A DNA stretch of 64,000 bases from assembly GCF_019734195.1 (NCBI RefSeq), contig NZ_JAASHM010000017.1:1-64000 (forward strand), in the 5' to 3' direction. The stretch's first letter is position 1. Each line of letters opens with the position of its first letter. This DNA comes from Clostridium sp. K13. GTDB lineage: Bacteria > Bacillota > Clostridia > Clostridiales > Clostridiaceae. Position numbers and translations under genes: made by a program. The notes beneath the pieces were generated by a model. It was not told where the DNA came from, did not search any database, and saw only the letters and a program-made list of their open reading frames with translations. This document shows positions 46,116 through 55,876 of the stretch, piece by piece.

Positions 46116-46949
46116 TTATATTTCATCTAAAATTGAATCTATAATTTTTCTTGCAATTGTATTTTTATCTGGTAATATTGGTAAATTATCTTTACTATAC
46201 CAATCTGCATGGATAATTTCTTCACCATCAACTTTTATTTCTCCACTTTCATATTCTGCTGTAAATCCAATCATAATTGAATTAGGATATGGCCATGGCT
46301 GACTTGAAAAATATTTAATATTTTTTACTTTTATATTCACTTCTTCTAATATTTCTCGTTTTACACACTCTTCTAATGTCTCATTTACATCTACAAATCC
46401 CGCTACATTACTATGTAAGCCTTCTGGAAAGTTTTTGTTATTAGCTAATAAAATCTTATCCCCTTTAGTTATCCCTACTATTATTGCAGGACAAACTTGT
46501 GGATAACTCATATATTCGCATTTCTTACATTTCATTGCAAACTCATATCCAACAAATTCATTTTCACCGCCACATACTCCACAAAACTTATTAGTCTTAT
46601 GAAAATGAATAATTTGCGCAGCTCTTCCACAAACGGGAACAATATCTTTCTCTATAATTGCTGATCCCTGTCTTAAAGCAATAAATTTTAATTCTCCTGT
46701 TATCTTAATACATGAACTTATTTCACCACAAAAACAATGAATTCCTTTAAATGTACCTAAATGATATATTATTTCAAGACCATCAATTAAATTTTTAATA
46801 TCCTTAAATGTTGGAATAAAGACTTTTCCCATATCTTCTTTAATTAAAATCATCTTATCTTGAAATAAAAAATATAAATCTTCATCTCTATTTCCAGCTG
46901 GGAATTTAGCATTTGCTATAAAGTTCATATAATTATCAGTATTATTCAT
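46116..46949 (-). CDS. nudC: NAD+ diphosphatase (NUDIX, NudC type)
   Basis: 277 residues. A zinc ribbon (FCGVCGG and KCKKCEY, about residues 112-134) is followed by the NUDIX box GFVDVNETLEECVKREILEEVN and the NudC-specific SQPWPYP. It splits NAD(H) to NMN(H) and AMP and removes NAD caps from RNA. It starts 11 nt after the GTPase gene, so the two form an operon. Confidence 0.93.
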   Translation of the reverse strand: MNNTDNYMNFIANAKFPAGNRDEDLYFLFQDKMILIKEDMGKVFIPTFKDIKNLIDGLEIIYHLGTFKGIHCFCGEISSCIKITGELKFIALRQGSAIIEKDIVPVCGRAAQIIHFHKTNKFCGVCGGENEFVGYEFAMKCKKCEYMSYPQVCPAIIVGITKGDKILLANNKNFPEGLHSNVAGFVDVNETLEECVKREILEEVNIKVKNIKYFSSQPWPYPNSIMIGFTAEYESGEIKVDGEEIIHADWYSKDNLPILPDKNTIARKIIDSILDEI

Positions 46950-46960
46950 ATATTTCTCCT

Positions 46961-48916
46961 CTATTCTTCTACAATTTCACAATGCATATATTCCTCAACC
47001 TCATTCCACGGAACAATAAATCCTTGACCTTTAGAACAAAATACTGAATTTGAAGAATACTCTATATCTGCATTTTTATTATAATTTCTTTTTATAAGTA
47101 TATCCTCTGTATTATGACAAACATCATATCCATCAAACATTAAATTTATTCTGCCCTTACCTTTTGTAAATGCAATAAGTTCTGTACTATAATCCATAAA
47201 TGTTGATACTGGCCCTCTTCCAACTATTCTTACTTTATTTAAATCAGTTTCTGGAGGATTAAAGCTACCATATAATTTTTGAATATCAGATAAAACTCTT
47301 CCCATATAATCAAGCTCTACCTCAATATTAAACTTATAAAAAGGCTCTAATAAAACATTTTCTGCTTTTTCTAAGCCTTGCCTCAATGCTCTAAATGTAG
47401 CTTCTCTAAAATCTCCGCCTTCAGTATGCTTATTATGTGCTCTACCAGTTAGCAACGTAACTTTAATATCTGTAATCTCTGATCCTGTTAATATCCCATT
47501 ATGTTTTCTTTCAAACAAATGAGTCTTTATCAAATTTTGATGTCCTGTAGTTAAATGATCTGCATGACATTTATTTTCAAAAACAATTCCAGAACCTCTT
47601 GGAAGACTTTCTAACTTTAAATGTACTTCTGCATAATGTTTTAGTGGTTCAAAATGCCCATATCCCTTAACTTTATTATTTATAGTTTCTTTATATATTA
47701 TTTCACATGGTCCAAAATCTATATTTAAATTAAATCTTTTTAATACAACTTCTTTTAAAACTTCTAATTGTATTTTTCCCATAATATGAAGCTGTATTTC
47801 TTGTAATGTTTCATTCCAAATAACATTTAAAGCAGGATCTTCCGCCCCTAAAACTCTAAAATTCCCCAACACTTCTTTTACATTGCAAGATTTATCAAAA
47901 ATCACGCTAGACATTAATGTTGGAATCATATTAAACTTTATTTTTTCTTTTAAACTTCCTACTCCATCACCTATATTTAAACTTGTTAATCCCGTGACTG
48001 CAAAAACATCTCCTGCTATCACCTTATCTACAGTAGTAAATTTATTGCCATTATAAATTCTTATGCTACTTACTTTTTCTTTTAAAACATCATTTTTAAC
48101 TTTTACATTTATTTCATCTCTAACTTTTAGTATTCCACCTAATGATTTAATAAATGTAATCCTTGTTCCCTTATCATCATATCTTACTTTATATACAACT
48201 CCTGAAAATTCTTCACTTTCATTATAGTTAGTAAAAGTCAATTCTTCTAAAGAATTTAAAAATTCTGATATCCCTATATCCTGAAGGGCAGCTCCTGCAA
48301 AACATGGAAATATTCTTCTTTCTTTAATTAATTTACTTAGCTCATCTATCCATAGCTTATTATTATATTCTCCATTAAGATATTTTTCTAATAAGTCATC
48401 ATTTCTTTCAGCTATAAACTCAACTACATCATCTTTAATATCTGTAATGTTATCTATATAACAAGCATCCTTAGTTAAATTTATTTTTATTTCACTAATA
48501 ACCTTTTCTAAATTTGCTCCTGTTCTATCTAATTTATTAATAAATAAAAATGTAGGTACATTATATTTTTCAAGCAGTTTCCATACAGTTTCTGTATGAG
48601 CCTGTACTCCCTCTACTGCACTTACAACTATAATTGCATAATCCATAATTCCTATAGCTCTTTCCATTTCACATGAAAAATCTATATGTCCTGGTGTATC
48701 TATTAAATAATATGTTGATTTTCCTAATTCAAAACTTGCTTGATCTGAAAAAACTGTAATTCCTCTCTCTTTTTCAATATCATGACTATCTAAAAATGAA
48801 TTCTTATGATCTACTCTTCCTCTATTTCTTATAGCATTTGTATGATAAAGAATTTGTTCAGAAAAAGTTGTTTTTCCAGCATCAACATGAGCTAAAATAC
48901 CTATTGTTTTTTTCAT
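46961..48916 (-). CDS. Tet(M)/EF-G-like translational GTPase
   Basis: 651 residues, the length of ribosomal-protection proteins. G motifs AHVDAGKT (9-16), RGITV, DTPGH and NKLD are intact, followed by domain II and EF-G-like domains III-V (GPCEIIYKETI, TGSEITDIKVTLLTGRAHNKHTEGGDFREATFRALRQ). The overall order matches Tet(M)/TetB(P), but the domain IV loop lacks the Tet(M) YSPVSTPADF sequence (here RAHNKHTEGGDF), and the C-terminus is divergent. Many clostridia carry such chromosomal homologues; some act as ribosome rescue or protection factors. Tetracycline resistance should not be assumed. AAAGGTGAT precedes the ATG. Confidence 0.85.
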   Translation of the reverse strand: MKKTIGILAHVDAGKTTFSEQILYHTNAIRNRGRVDHKNSFLDSHDIEKERGITVFSDQASFELGKSTYYLIDTPGHIDFSCEMERAIGIMDYAIIVVSAVEGVQAHTETVWKLLEKYNVPTFLFINKLDRTGANLEKVISEIKINLTKDACYIDNITDIKDDVVEFIAERNDDLLEKYLNGEYNNKLWIDELSKLIKERRIFPCFAGAALQDIGISEFLNSLEELTFTNYNESEEFSGVVYKVRYDDKGTRITFIKSLGGILKVRDEINVKVKNDVLKEKVSSIRIYNGNKFTTVDKVIAGDVFAVTGLTSLNIGDGVGSLKEKIKFNMIPTLMSSVIFDKSCNVKEVLGNFRVLGAEDPALNVIWNETLQEIQLHIMGKIQLEVLKEVVLKRFNLNIDFGPCEIIYKETINNKVKGYGHFEPLKHYAEVHLKLESLPRGSGIVFENKCHADHLTTGHQNLIKTHLFERKHNGILTGSEITDIKVTLLTGRAHNKHTEGGDFREATFRALRQGLEKAENVLLEPFYKFNIEVELDYMGRVLSDIQKLYGSFNPPETDLNKVRIVGRGPVSTFMDYSTELIAFTKGKGRINLMFDGYDVCHNTEDILIKRNYNKNADIEYSSNSVFCSKGQGFIVPWNEVEEYMHCEIVEE

Positions 48917-49008
48917 TTAATCACCTTTTCTATTAACTGTAAATAAATTTATATTTAAATTATATCATGTATATATATAATTACCATTTAAGATTTTCCT
49001 AATAAAAA

Positions 49009-49043
49009 AAACGCAGTAATAATAAACTACTATTACTGCGTTT
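49009..49043 (-). terminator. Terminator of the phospholipase-C-like gene
   Basis: A 13-bp perfect stem (49009-49021 with 49031-49043); on the minus strand TTTTTTTATTA follows. Confidence 0.88.
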
Positions 49044-49053
49044 AACTTTTTAT

Positions 49054-49620
49054 CTAAATATATGACTCAAATACCTTAACAAAATATTTTTGTGCCACAT
49101 ATAAAAGTTGGCAAGTTGTCTTTACTGTATAAAATATATCATTTATACAATCTTCTTCTAAACTTAAATACTCTTCTCTATTTATCTTTAATTCATCGAG
49201 ATAATCAACTGTTTCATCTATATTATCTAAAATACCATCAAAAATATACTTATTTTTTATTAATGTCTTTTTTAACATTACATGTAAAGTAAATTCATAT
49301 GCAAAATGACTCTTCATATCTTTACCATAATACTCTTCTAAGTGATACTTACAAAAGCAATCTGCAATATAATGAGCTATTTTTCCTATAATAAATGATA
49401 CCTCATTAATATCTAACTCATTATTTTCAATGTATTCTTTATATTCAAGCATTTTATCCTTTGAAACACTATATGTGTGTTTAATCTTATTTCCTCTCTT
49501 GTGTAAATCTGGCTCTACACAACCTTCTAAGAATCTTTTTTTATTTAAACTTAAATTATATTTATCATTGCAAATCTTGTAACAATACGAACCTATTACT
49601 AAATGTGTGTTTATTAGCAT
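49054..49620 (-). CDS. Zinc-dependent phospholipase C-like protein
   Basis: 188 residues. The pattern INTHLVIG, EGCVEPDLHKRGNKIKHTY and GKIAHYIADCFCKYHLEE places histidines and aspartates as in the zinc-dependent phospholipase C family (bacterial PlcC/alpha-toxin catalytic fold). There is no signal peptide, unlike secreted toxins, so it is probably cytoplasmic and may act on another phosphoester. GAGGGGAG precedes the ATG. Divergent from the UV endonuclease gene. Confidence 0.7.
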   Translation of the reverse strand: MLINTHLVIGSYCYKICNDKYNLSLNKKRFLEGCVEPDLHKRGNKIKHTYSVSKDKMLEYKEYIENNELDINEVSFIIGKIAHYIADCFCKYHLEEYYGKDMKSHFAYEFTLHVMLKKTLIKNKYIFDGILDNIDETVDYLDELKINREEYLSLEEDCINDIFYTVKTTCQLLYVAQKYFVKVFESYI

Positions 49621-49926
49621 ACGATTTCTCCCCTCGTCAGAATGTTAAAACACTCTTCATTTCCGACAATATTATTATACAATAATATTCTGAATTTTGA
49701 CTGCTATTTTCTTAGATTTCTTTTGGATTTTTCAGAACATTTTAACATTTTTAATTATTATTAGTATATTCATTACTTTTAATTATTTAATTTATATTAT
49801 GGTTCACTAATAAAAAATAATATATAGAATTGATTTCAATTAAATATTTATGATTTCTTTTAAAACATATGACTATTTTATTATGGACATACTAAATAAA
49901 TAATATTAAGAACTTGGAGGGATATA
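49621..49926. other. Divergent AT-rich spacer with inverted repeats
   Basis: No gene is seen in these 306 bases. It has a short palindrome AATATTATT/AATAATATT (49668-49676 with 49681-49689) and a 10-bp inverted pair AATGTTAAAA (49641-49650) with TTTTAACATT (about 49739-49748). It must hold both divergent promoters. No clear LexA (SOS) box was found. Confidence 0.4.
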
Positions 49927-50889
49927 ATGAAAGTTAGACTTGGCTATGTTGCTATATCAAAAAAACTCGGAAAAAAAGTTACATCATCTAGTACTGTAAC
50001 TTTTACTAATTATAATAAAATTGCTATTCCTGAAAAAAGACTTGAAAAGCTAAAACTAGTTGCAGCTTCAAACCTAAAAGATTTAGAAACAATAATAAAG
50101 TATAATATAGAAAATAATATTCATTTTTATAGAATAACATCTGCATTAATTCCACTAGTAACTCATCCTGAAGTAGGATATTGGGGACACAGAGAGTTTT
50201 TAAAAAAAGATTTTGAATATGTAGGTAAACTTATTAATAATTCTAATATGAGAGTTGATACTCATCCTGATGAATTTAATGTTATTAATAGTATTAATCC
50301 TAATGTAGTTGAAAATACTAAAATAAATCTAATGTGTCAAGCTGAGTGGTTTGAAGATTTTAAATATGATTTAGGAAAAATGGTTATTCATGTTGGTGGT
50401 GCTACAAATGGTAAGGAAGCTGGTATAGAAAGGTTTATAAATAATTTTAGAACTTTTCCGGAAGAGGTTAAATCTAAGATAATTATTGAAAATGATGATA
50501 AAACATACACTGCACAGGAAACTCTAAATTTATGTAACGAATTGCATTTACCAATGGTTTTAGATATTCATCATCATAATTGTAACAATTCTGATGATGA
50601 CATATACAAATTAATACCTAAAATATTTCAAACTTGGAAAAATGAAAAATTACCACCTAAGCTACATTTTTCATCACCTAAAACCGGGGAAAAAGATAGA
50701 AAACATGCTGATTTTATTAATCCTAATGATTTTGTTAATTTCTTAGAAAACATAAAAACTTTTAATACTGATATAGATATAATGCTTGAATGTAAAGAAA
50801 AAGACCTTGCTCTTTTCAAACTTGTTAGCGATATTCAAGAAATTAAACCTGAATATAAATGGATTGATGAAAGTACTTTTATTGTATAA
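49927..50889 (+). CDS. uvsE: UV damage endonuclease (UVDE)
   Basis: 320 residues, TIM-barrel endonuclease that nicks 5' to UV photoproducts and starts alternative excision repair; in Bacillus and clostridia it protects spores. Conserved blocks are LGYVAIS (start), RITSALIPLVTH, MRVDTHPDEFNV, MVIHVGG, IIIENDD and LDIHHH, with metal-binding His/Glu/Asp residues present. GGAGG lies 6 nt before the ATG. Single gene. Confidence 0.93.
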   Translation: MKVRLGYVAISKKLGKKVTSSSTVTFTNYNKIAIPEKRLEKLKLVAASNLKDLETIIKYNIENNIHFYRITSALIPLVTHPEVGYWGHREFLKKDFEYVGKLINNSNMRVDTHPDEFNVINSINPNVVENTKINLMCQAEWFEDFKYDLGKMVIHVGGATNGKEAGIERFINNFRTFPEEVKSKIIIENDDKTYTAQETLNLCNELHLPMVLDIHHHNCNNSDDDIYKLIPKIFQTWKNEKLPPKLHFSSPKTGEKDRKHADFINPNDFVNFLENIKTFNTDIDIMLECKEKDLALFKLVSDIQEIKPEYKWIDESTFIV

Positions 50890-51031
50890 ATTAAAATTTT
50901 TATCTTAAGTAAGTATAAAGTAAAAAAAAGTGTCAATAATAGACTATGATGTAAAACATACTGCAATATATTTTACACCATATTACAACTTTAGTTATTT
51001 CGACAAATAGCATTTAAAAATTAGTAGCATT

Positions 51032-52468
51032 CTATTCACTAGATTGTCTACTATTTTTTATTTTTAATGTAAATTTAATAATATCATTATCTATCTTATA
51101 ACTTAATTTTCCATCAATTCCTTTTGATAATTCATTACATAAATATAATCCTAAGCCCGAACTGCTTACTTCTTTAGATATATCGTTATAAATATTATAT
51201 TTTATAAAAGGCTCTAATAGATTTTTTCTTATATTCTCTGGAATATCAGTGCATTTATTACTTATTTTAAAAATTATATTTTCCTCTTCTTCATATAAAT
51301 TAATATCTATTTTTTTCCCAACACTATACTTTAAAGCATTATCAATTAAATTAACTATTATTGACTCCATATCTTCTAAAACAGAATATATAGTTACTTC
51401 TTGTAGTGTTTTGTTTATTATATAACCTTTATTTTCTATTCTTACTTTAAAGTCTTCTATTATTTCATCAATTAATTCTGTTAGTGAAAATTCACATTTA
51501 TTCTTAGCTGAATTAATTTCTCCCTTTGATACATCAAGTATTTTTTCAACTAAGGTTTTCATCTTTTCACTTTCCATTATTATTCTATCACTAGCTCTAC
51601 TTATAAACTCTTCATCTAATTCTTTTAATTTATTATCTTTAAATATTTGTGCATATAGTGATATTGCTGTAACAGGAGTTTTTAGTTCATGTGTTGCATT
51701 ATTAAAAAACTCTCTTGAAACCTTTTGTAGTTCTTCAACTTTTTCTTTTTCTTCAATTATAATTTCCATTTGATCTTTTATTTTATTTTTCATTAAATTA
51801 TAACTTTTTGAAAGTTCACCAATCTCATCATTGCTATTAATAATAATATCTTTTGAATCTATACTTTTTGACAAATCATTCATGGATTCACTTAATTCAT
51901 TTATCGGTTTAGTAACTTTGCTTATGATAATTGAAATTACAATAACTATTGATAAAACTGCAATAACTTGTCCAATGATTACTATTGTTATTAAATTAAT
52001 ATTCTTATTATATTTATCAGTATAATTTTTTTGAATAATTAAATTACAATAAAAATCATCCTCTAAATAAATAGGATAATTATATGTTACACAGTAAATA
52101 TTATTTAACATTTTAAATCTTATAATAGACTTTAGATTTTCACTGTCATTTACTATATTATTAATTTCCTCTTCACTTATTAGTACACTAACAAATTCAT
52201 TTATTTCACCTTTATCATTTATCATCGAAACATATGAATTAGTTAATTCCTTAATACTATTTAAACTTTTCCACTTACTTTCTCCGATAAGTTCATTTTG
52301 ATTAATAGTATTTATGGAAAATTTCTTTATATTTGTTATTTCATTTATAATATCACTTCTTAATGTATTTTCTAAAAATAATGCAATAAAAATAGTAAAT
52401 ACTAAGTTTATTAATACTACTGAAACTATTGTTCCAAATAACAACTTACTCCTTAGTGTTTTAAACAA
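51032..52468 (-). CDS. Sensor histidine kinase of a two-component pair
   Basis: 478 residues. Two transmembrane segments (about 8-32 and 155-182) enclose a 120-residue extracellular sensor; then HAMP, HisKA with FFNNATHELKTPVTAISLYAQ, and HATPase ending SSGLGLYLCNELS. The order and the ATHELKTP box match class I kinases of PhoR/VanS type. It follows the response regulator by 4 nt. Confidence 0.95.
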   Translation of the reverse strand: MFKTLRSKLLFGTIVSVVLINLVFTIFIALFLENTLRSDIINEITNIKKFSINTINQNELIGESKWKSLNSIKELTNSYVSMINDKGEINEFVSVLISEEEINNIVNDSENLKSIIRFKMLNNIYCVTYNYPIYLEDDFYCNLIIQKNYTDKYNKNINLITIVIIGQVIAVLSIVIVISIIISKVTKPINELSESMNDLSKSIDSKDIIINSNDEIGELSKSYNLMKNKIKDQMEIIIEEKEKVEELQKVSREFFNNATHELKTPVTAISLYAQIFKDNKLKELDEEFISRASDRIIMESEKMKTLVEKILDVSKGEINSAKNKCEFSLTELIDEIIEDFKVRIENKGYIINKTLQEVTIYSVLEDMESIIVNLIDNALKYSVGKKIDINLYEEEENIIFKISNKCTDIPENIRKNLLEPFIKYNIYNDISKEVSSSGLGLYLCNELSKGIDGKLSYKIDNDIIKFTLKIKNSRQSSE

Positions 52469-52472
52469 TAAA

Positions 52473-53153
52473 TCACCTCATCACATATCCTATACCATAA
52501 ACTGTTTCAATTATAGAATTATCTTTATCTTCTTTTAATCTATCTCTTAATCTTTTTATATGGACATCAACAGTTCTAGTATCACCTTCATACTCATATC
52601 CCCAAACCTTTTGTAATAAATCTTCTCTTGAATAAATAACACCCCTGTTTTCATATAAGAAATTTAATAAATCAAATTCCAATTTTCTCATAGGAACAAG
52701 CTTTCCTTCCTTAAATACACATCTTTCCTTAGAAGAAATTCTTATACCGTTAATTTCTTTCTTATCTTCTTGTATATATTCATTAAAATTCTTATTATTT
52801 CTTCTAAATATAACCTTAATTCTAACTAATACTTCCTTCATTTCAAAAGGTTTAACAATATAATCATCTGCTCCTAATTCTAGCCCTACTATTTTATCAA
52901 ATATTTCTCCTCTAGCAGTTAGCATTATTACATAAGTATTTTTAGATATCTCCTTGCATATATCGAAGCCATCCATATCTGGCAACATTAAATCTAATAA
53001 TACTAAGTCTGGTTTAAATATTTCTACTAACTCTAATGCTTCTTTCCCATTAAAGGCACTTCTAACATCATACCCCTCTTTTCTTAAAGCAAAGGTTAAT
53101 CCATCATTAATTGAATACTCATCTTCCACTACCAATATTTTTCTTTTACTCAT
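52473..53153 (-). CDS. OmpR-family response regulator
   Basis: 226 residues: receiver domain with the acidic pocket VVEDE (10-12) and phospho-acceptor Asp54 (LLDLMLPDMDG), then a winged-helix output domain (REDLLQKVWGYEYEGDTRTVDVHIKRLRDRL) ending IETVYGIGYVM. Cognate kinase directly downstream. The lipoprotein gene upstream ends 17 nt before it, so the three are an operon. Confidence 0.96.
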   Translation of the reverse strand: MSKRKILVVEDEYSINDGLTFALRKEGYDVRSAFNGKEALELVEIFKPDLVLLDLMLPDMDGFDICKEISKNTYVIMLTARGEIFDKIVGLELGADDYIVKPFEMKEVLVRIKVIFRRNNKNFNEYIQEDKKEINGIRISSKERCVFKEGKLVPMRKLEFDLLNFLYENRGVIYSREDLLQKVWGYEYEGDTRTVDVHIKRLRDRLKEDKDNSIIETVYGIGYVMR

Positions 53154-53170
53154 TGTTCCCTCTTTATTTT

Positions 53171-54397
53171 TTATTTATTGTATAATTCTAAAAAAGAATG
53201 TTCTACTTCTATATCACTGTCATCATATCCTTTATTTATATCTTCTCCTGTATAAATATACTTCTTTATAAATACCTTGTCACCATTACCATTCATAACA
53301 CCATATGCATTGATACATTTATAATTATCCTTACTGAATTTATATATAAATTCTACACTATAATCTTCTTTTAATTGAGCTAAATATGCCTCTTGATTAT
53401 ATTTAACTGTAAATAAATTATTTTTCCCTAAAGTATAAACATCTTGAATATCTTTTTCTAATATATTTAACTCACCTGAAGTATAATCATATACAGCATA
53501 AACGTATCCTGTATTTTCACTATCTTCTAATGTTAATATAAATTTTTTATCTGATAATTGCATAATCTCTACTACTCCGTTATTATACAACTTATATCCT
53601 TGTAAATTTAAAACTTTATAATCTTCAAACTCTATATTATTACCCTCTAAAATTACTTTCTTAACTTTACCACTATAAGTAATTGCCATAATAGAATTAA
53701 TACCTTCATCATAATATAAAGAAATCACTCTTTCATTATCACTATTACTTATATCTATATTATTACTATTAATAATTCTAGCTTCATTTTTATAATACAT
53801 TTTTTCATGCTCTATATCTAAAATTATTATTTGTTGATTTATACCACTATTAAAATCTTCTTTTAAACTTATATCATATTTATTTAATGAGATAACATAA
53901 TATTTTTGACTATTACTTAATTTTCTGCCTTCTTTATAGTATCCATCCTTATAATTTTTGATTAACTCATTAAAGCCATCTAACCTTATAGTTATATCAT
54001 TTAAATTGTCTCTATAATAAAACTCTCTTTCATCACCTTGCTTTTCAGTATCATACTCTTGAGTAATTCCTTCTGCTCCACAAAAGATAGTATCATTAAA
54101 TGTTTCCCCTGATATAAGATATTTTTCATCTTCTATAAACTTTCCCTCTTCATTTATAATTACTTCTTCAAGATTGTACTCTTTATCTTCATGTACAACC
54201 TTAAATCCAATAACTTTATCATCTACATAATTAAAAGCTGTAAAGTTTCCATTTAAGTCTACTGGCATTTCCGTTATTTCAAAATTTTGAACTTCTTTCT
54301 GTTGTGCTAAAGTGTTTTCATCTAAAATAATACTATCCTTACATCCAACACTAACCATACTACTTATAAGTAACATTGCAATTAAAACTTTTTTCAT
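53171..54397 (-). CDS. Large lipoprotein of the two-component operon, unknown family
   Basis: 408 residues. The signal sequence MKKVLIAMLLISSMVSVGC ends at lipobox cysteine 19, so it is membrane-anchored outside. The rest is rich in Asn, Tyr, Glu and Lys, with repeated beta-strand-like segments (LYYDEGINSIMAITYSGKVKK, NLFTVKYNQEAYLAQLKEDY, KCINAYGVMNGNGDKVFIKK), possibly a beta-propeller-like fold. No known enzyme motif. Its location before a response regulator and kinase suggests it modulates their sensor. The GGAGG site lies inside a hairpin arm. Confidence 0.75.
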   Translation of the reverse strand: MKKVLIAMLLISSMVSVGCKDSIILDENTLAQQKEVQNFEITEMPVDLNGNFTAFNYVDDKVIGFKVVHEDKEYNLEEVIINEEGKFIEDEKYLISGETFNDTIFCGAEGITQEYDTEKQGDEREFYYRDNLNDITIRLDGFNELIKNYKDGYYKEGRKLSNSQKYYVISLNKYDISLKEDFNSGINQQIIILDIEHEKMYYKNEARIINSNNIDISNSDNERVISLYYDEGINSIMAITYSGKVKKVILEGNNIEFEDYKVLNLQGYKLYNNGVVEIMQLSDKKFILTLEDSENTGYVYAVYDYTSGELNILEKDIQDVYTLGKNNLFTVKYNQEAYLAQLKEDYSVEFIYKFSKDNYKCINAYGVMNGNGDKVFIKKYIYTGEDINKGYDDSDIEVEHSFLELYNK

Positions 54398-54402
54398 AAA
54401 TA

Positions 54403-54448
54403 AAAAACCTCCACATATTATTTAATTATATAATACATGGAAGTTTTT
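54403..54448 (-). promoter_or_regulatory. Hairpin that can hide the lipoprotein ribosome site
   Basis: On the minus strand TGGAGGTTTTT (54413-54403) pairs with AAAAACTTCCA (54448-54438) over 11 bp with one G-U and a 24-nt loop, followed by a T-run. The right arm contains the GGAGG of the lipoprotein gene. It could be a terminator or attenuator, or a translation switch. Confidence 0.55.
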
Positions 54449-54482
54449 ACATAGTACTCCTTAATTGTTACAAAGTTCTTAA

Positions 54483-55874
54483 CTATTTTCCTAATACATT
54501 TTTTAATTCATTATAATATTTTAAAGTTTCCTCATTACTTTTACTATTAAAGAAAATATAAGTATTATTTTTCAGCTTAATACTTATACAATTTGGATTT
54601 TCAAAATAAACATATAACTTAGATTGTCCATAATCCTTAATACTAAAATTACCAAGGTTATATGTTGATGCCCCTACGCCATTAGTTCTTATTCCAGAAG
54701 GTAATTTATTAATCATTGATATTTCCTCAATATCATTTATATTAAATTCTGTTCCATATGTTGGTGCACTTATTTTTACTATATTACTAACTATATCTAA
54801 ATCAAACTTTGTATGATCAAATCTCATCAAATTAAAAGTAACACCTATTACAATTATTCCAGCAAATATTAAACTGCCATAATAAATTGTTCTTCCTTTT
54901 TTAGTACCTAAATTATATGTTACTCCATAGCAAGTCCTATCTTCGACAGTTACACTTCTATCATTAGGATTATTGTATACCCCTTTGCTCCAAAACTCAT
55001 CATTATCAGTATAAATAGGATTTGTACAAGTATTTAATATCTTTCCTTGTTCTTCTCTTATCTTATTATTTATATAAACTATACCAATAAGAATAATACT
55101 TGAAGGTATTATTACTGATAAGAGAAATAATATAGCGCTATTAATATTATTTAAAAATATAATAAACGTAAATAACATTCCTAAACTTTGAACTGTAGCT
55201 GCAATTATAGTTCCCATAGTCCAAGTTCTTTTAAAAATTTTATTATATGCTATATTAGCACTTGTATCTTCACTTATAACTTCTGTTTTTCCTTTAGAAT
55301 ATAATCTATACATAATTAAGAAAATTATATTTCCTATTAATGCATTACTTGCTGCAATTCCAAAAGAAACTCCATACTCTTTAATATTATTAAATACAAT
55401 TACTATTGGAATTAAAGAAATTATAAAGCTTGGAATAAACCAAAAAACAGATACTGGCATCTTATCCTTTAAACGAGTAACTTCTGTATCAATTGTTATT
55501 AACCTTTTACTTGGTAATAACCAATTATTTTCTCTTTTTAAATCCATAAGCTTCTTATTGTATTTCATGAATAAACGTCTACTAAATTCATAGAATACAC
55601 CTATCCATAAAAACAAATATAATATTTGATTTGAATTAAACTTAAAGAAAAAGGATGGAATAAATGCAATAATAGCTATTATATATAAAATTATATTTTC
55701 CCTCTTAAATTTATTTGTTATATCTAATACTTTTTCATTTTTAAGCTCTAAAAAAGGAATAGTTACTCCTATTAAAATATTCTTATTTCCCTTAATCATA
55801 TATCTACAATTAAAATACATTGCTAATACAAATACTATAGGTACACTTCCCCATATAATATTAAAAACTCCCAT
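54483..55874 (-). CDS. Membrane protein with DUF5808-like and PH-like domains
   Basis: 463 residues. About seven to eight hydrophobic segments in residues 1-270, then a hydrophilic region DNDEFWSKGVYNNPNDRSVTVEDRTCYGVTYNLG that matches the DUF5808 pattern (W-x-G-Y-N-P-D, then R-x-G-x-T-x-N), a membrane pair (about 325-345), and a C-terminal globular domain resembling a bacterial PH-like fold. The family is linked to DUF1648-type proteins next to GntR regulators. Start 2 nt after the gntR stop, so the two are co-transcribed. Confidence 0.75.
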   Translation of the reverse strand: MGVFNIIWGSVPIVFVLAMYFNCRYMIKGNKNILIGVTIPFLELKNEKVLDITNKFKRENIILYIIAIIAFIPSFFFKFNSNQILYLFLWIGVFYEFSRRLFMKYNKKLMDLKRENNWLLPSKRLITIDTEVTRLKDKMPVSVFWFIPSFIISLIPIVIVFNNIKEYGVSFGIAASNALIGNIIFLIMYRLYSKGKTEVISEDTSANIAYNKIFKRTWTMGTIIAATVQSLGMLFTFIIFLNNINSAILFLLSVIIPSSIILIGIVYINNKIREEQGKILNTCTNPIYTDNDEFWSKGVYNNPNDRSVTVEDRTCYGVTYNLGTKKGRTIYYGSLIFAGIIVIGVTFNLMRFDHTKFDLDIVSNIVKISAPTYGTEFNINDIEEISMINKLPSGIRTNGVGASTYNLGNFSIKDYGQSKLYVYFENPNCISIKLKNNTYIFFNSKSNEETLKYYNELKNVLGK

Positions 55875-55876
55875 AT

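Noticed and set aside
46961..48916. Calling the GTPase a tetracycline-resistance gene
   Set aside because: The domain IV loop that acts on tetracycline in Tet(M) is not conserved, and no mobile context is present.
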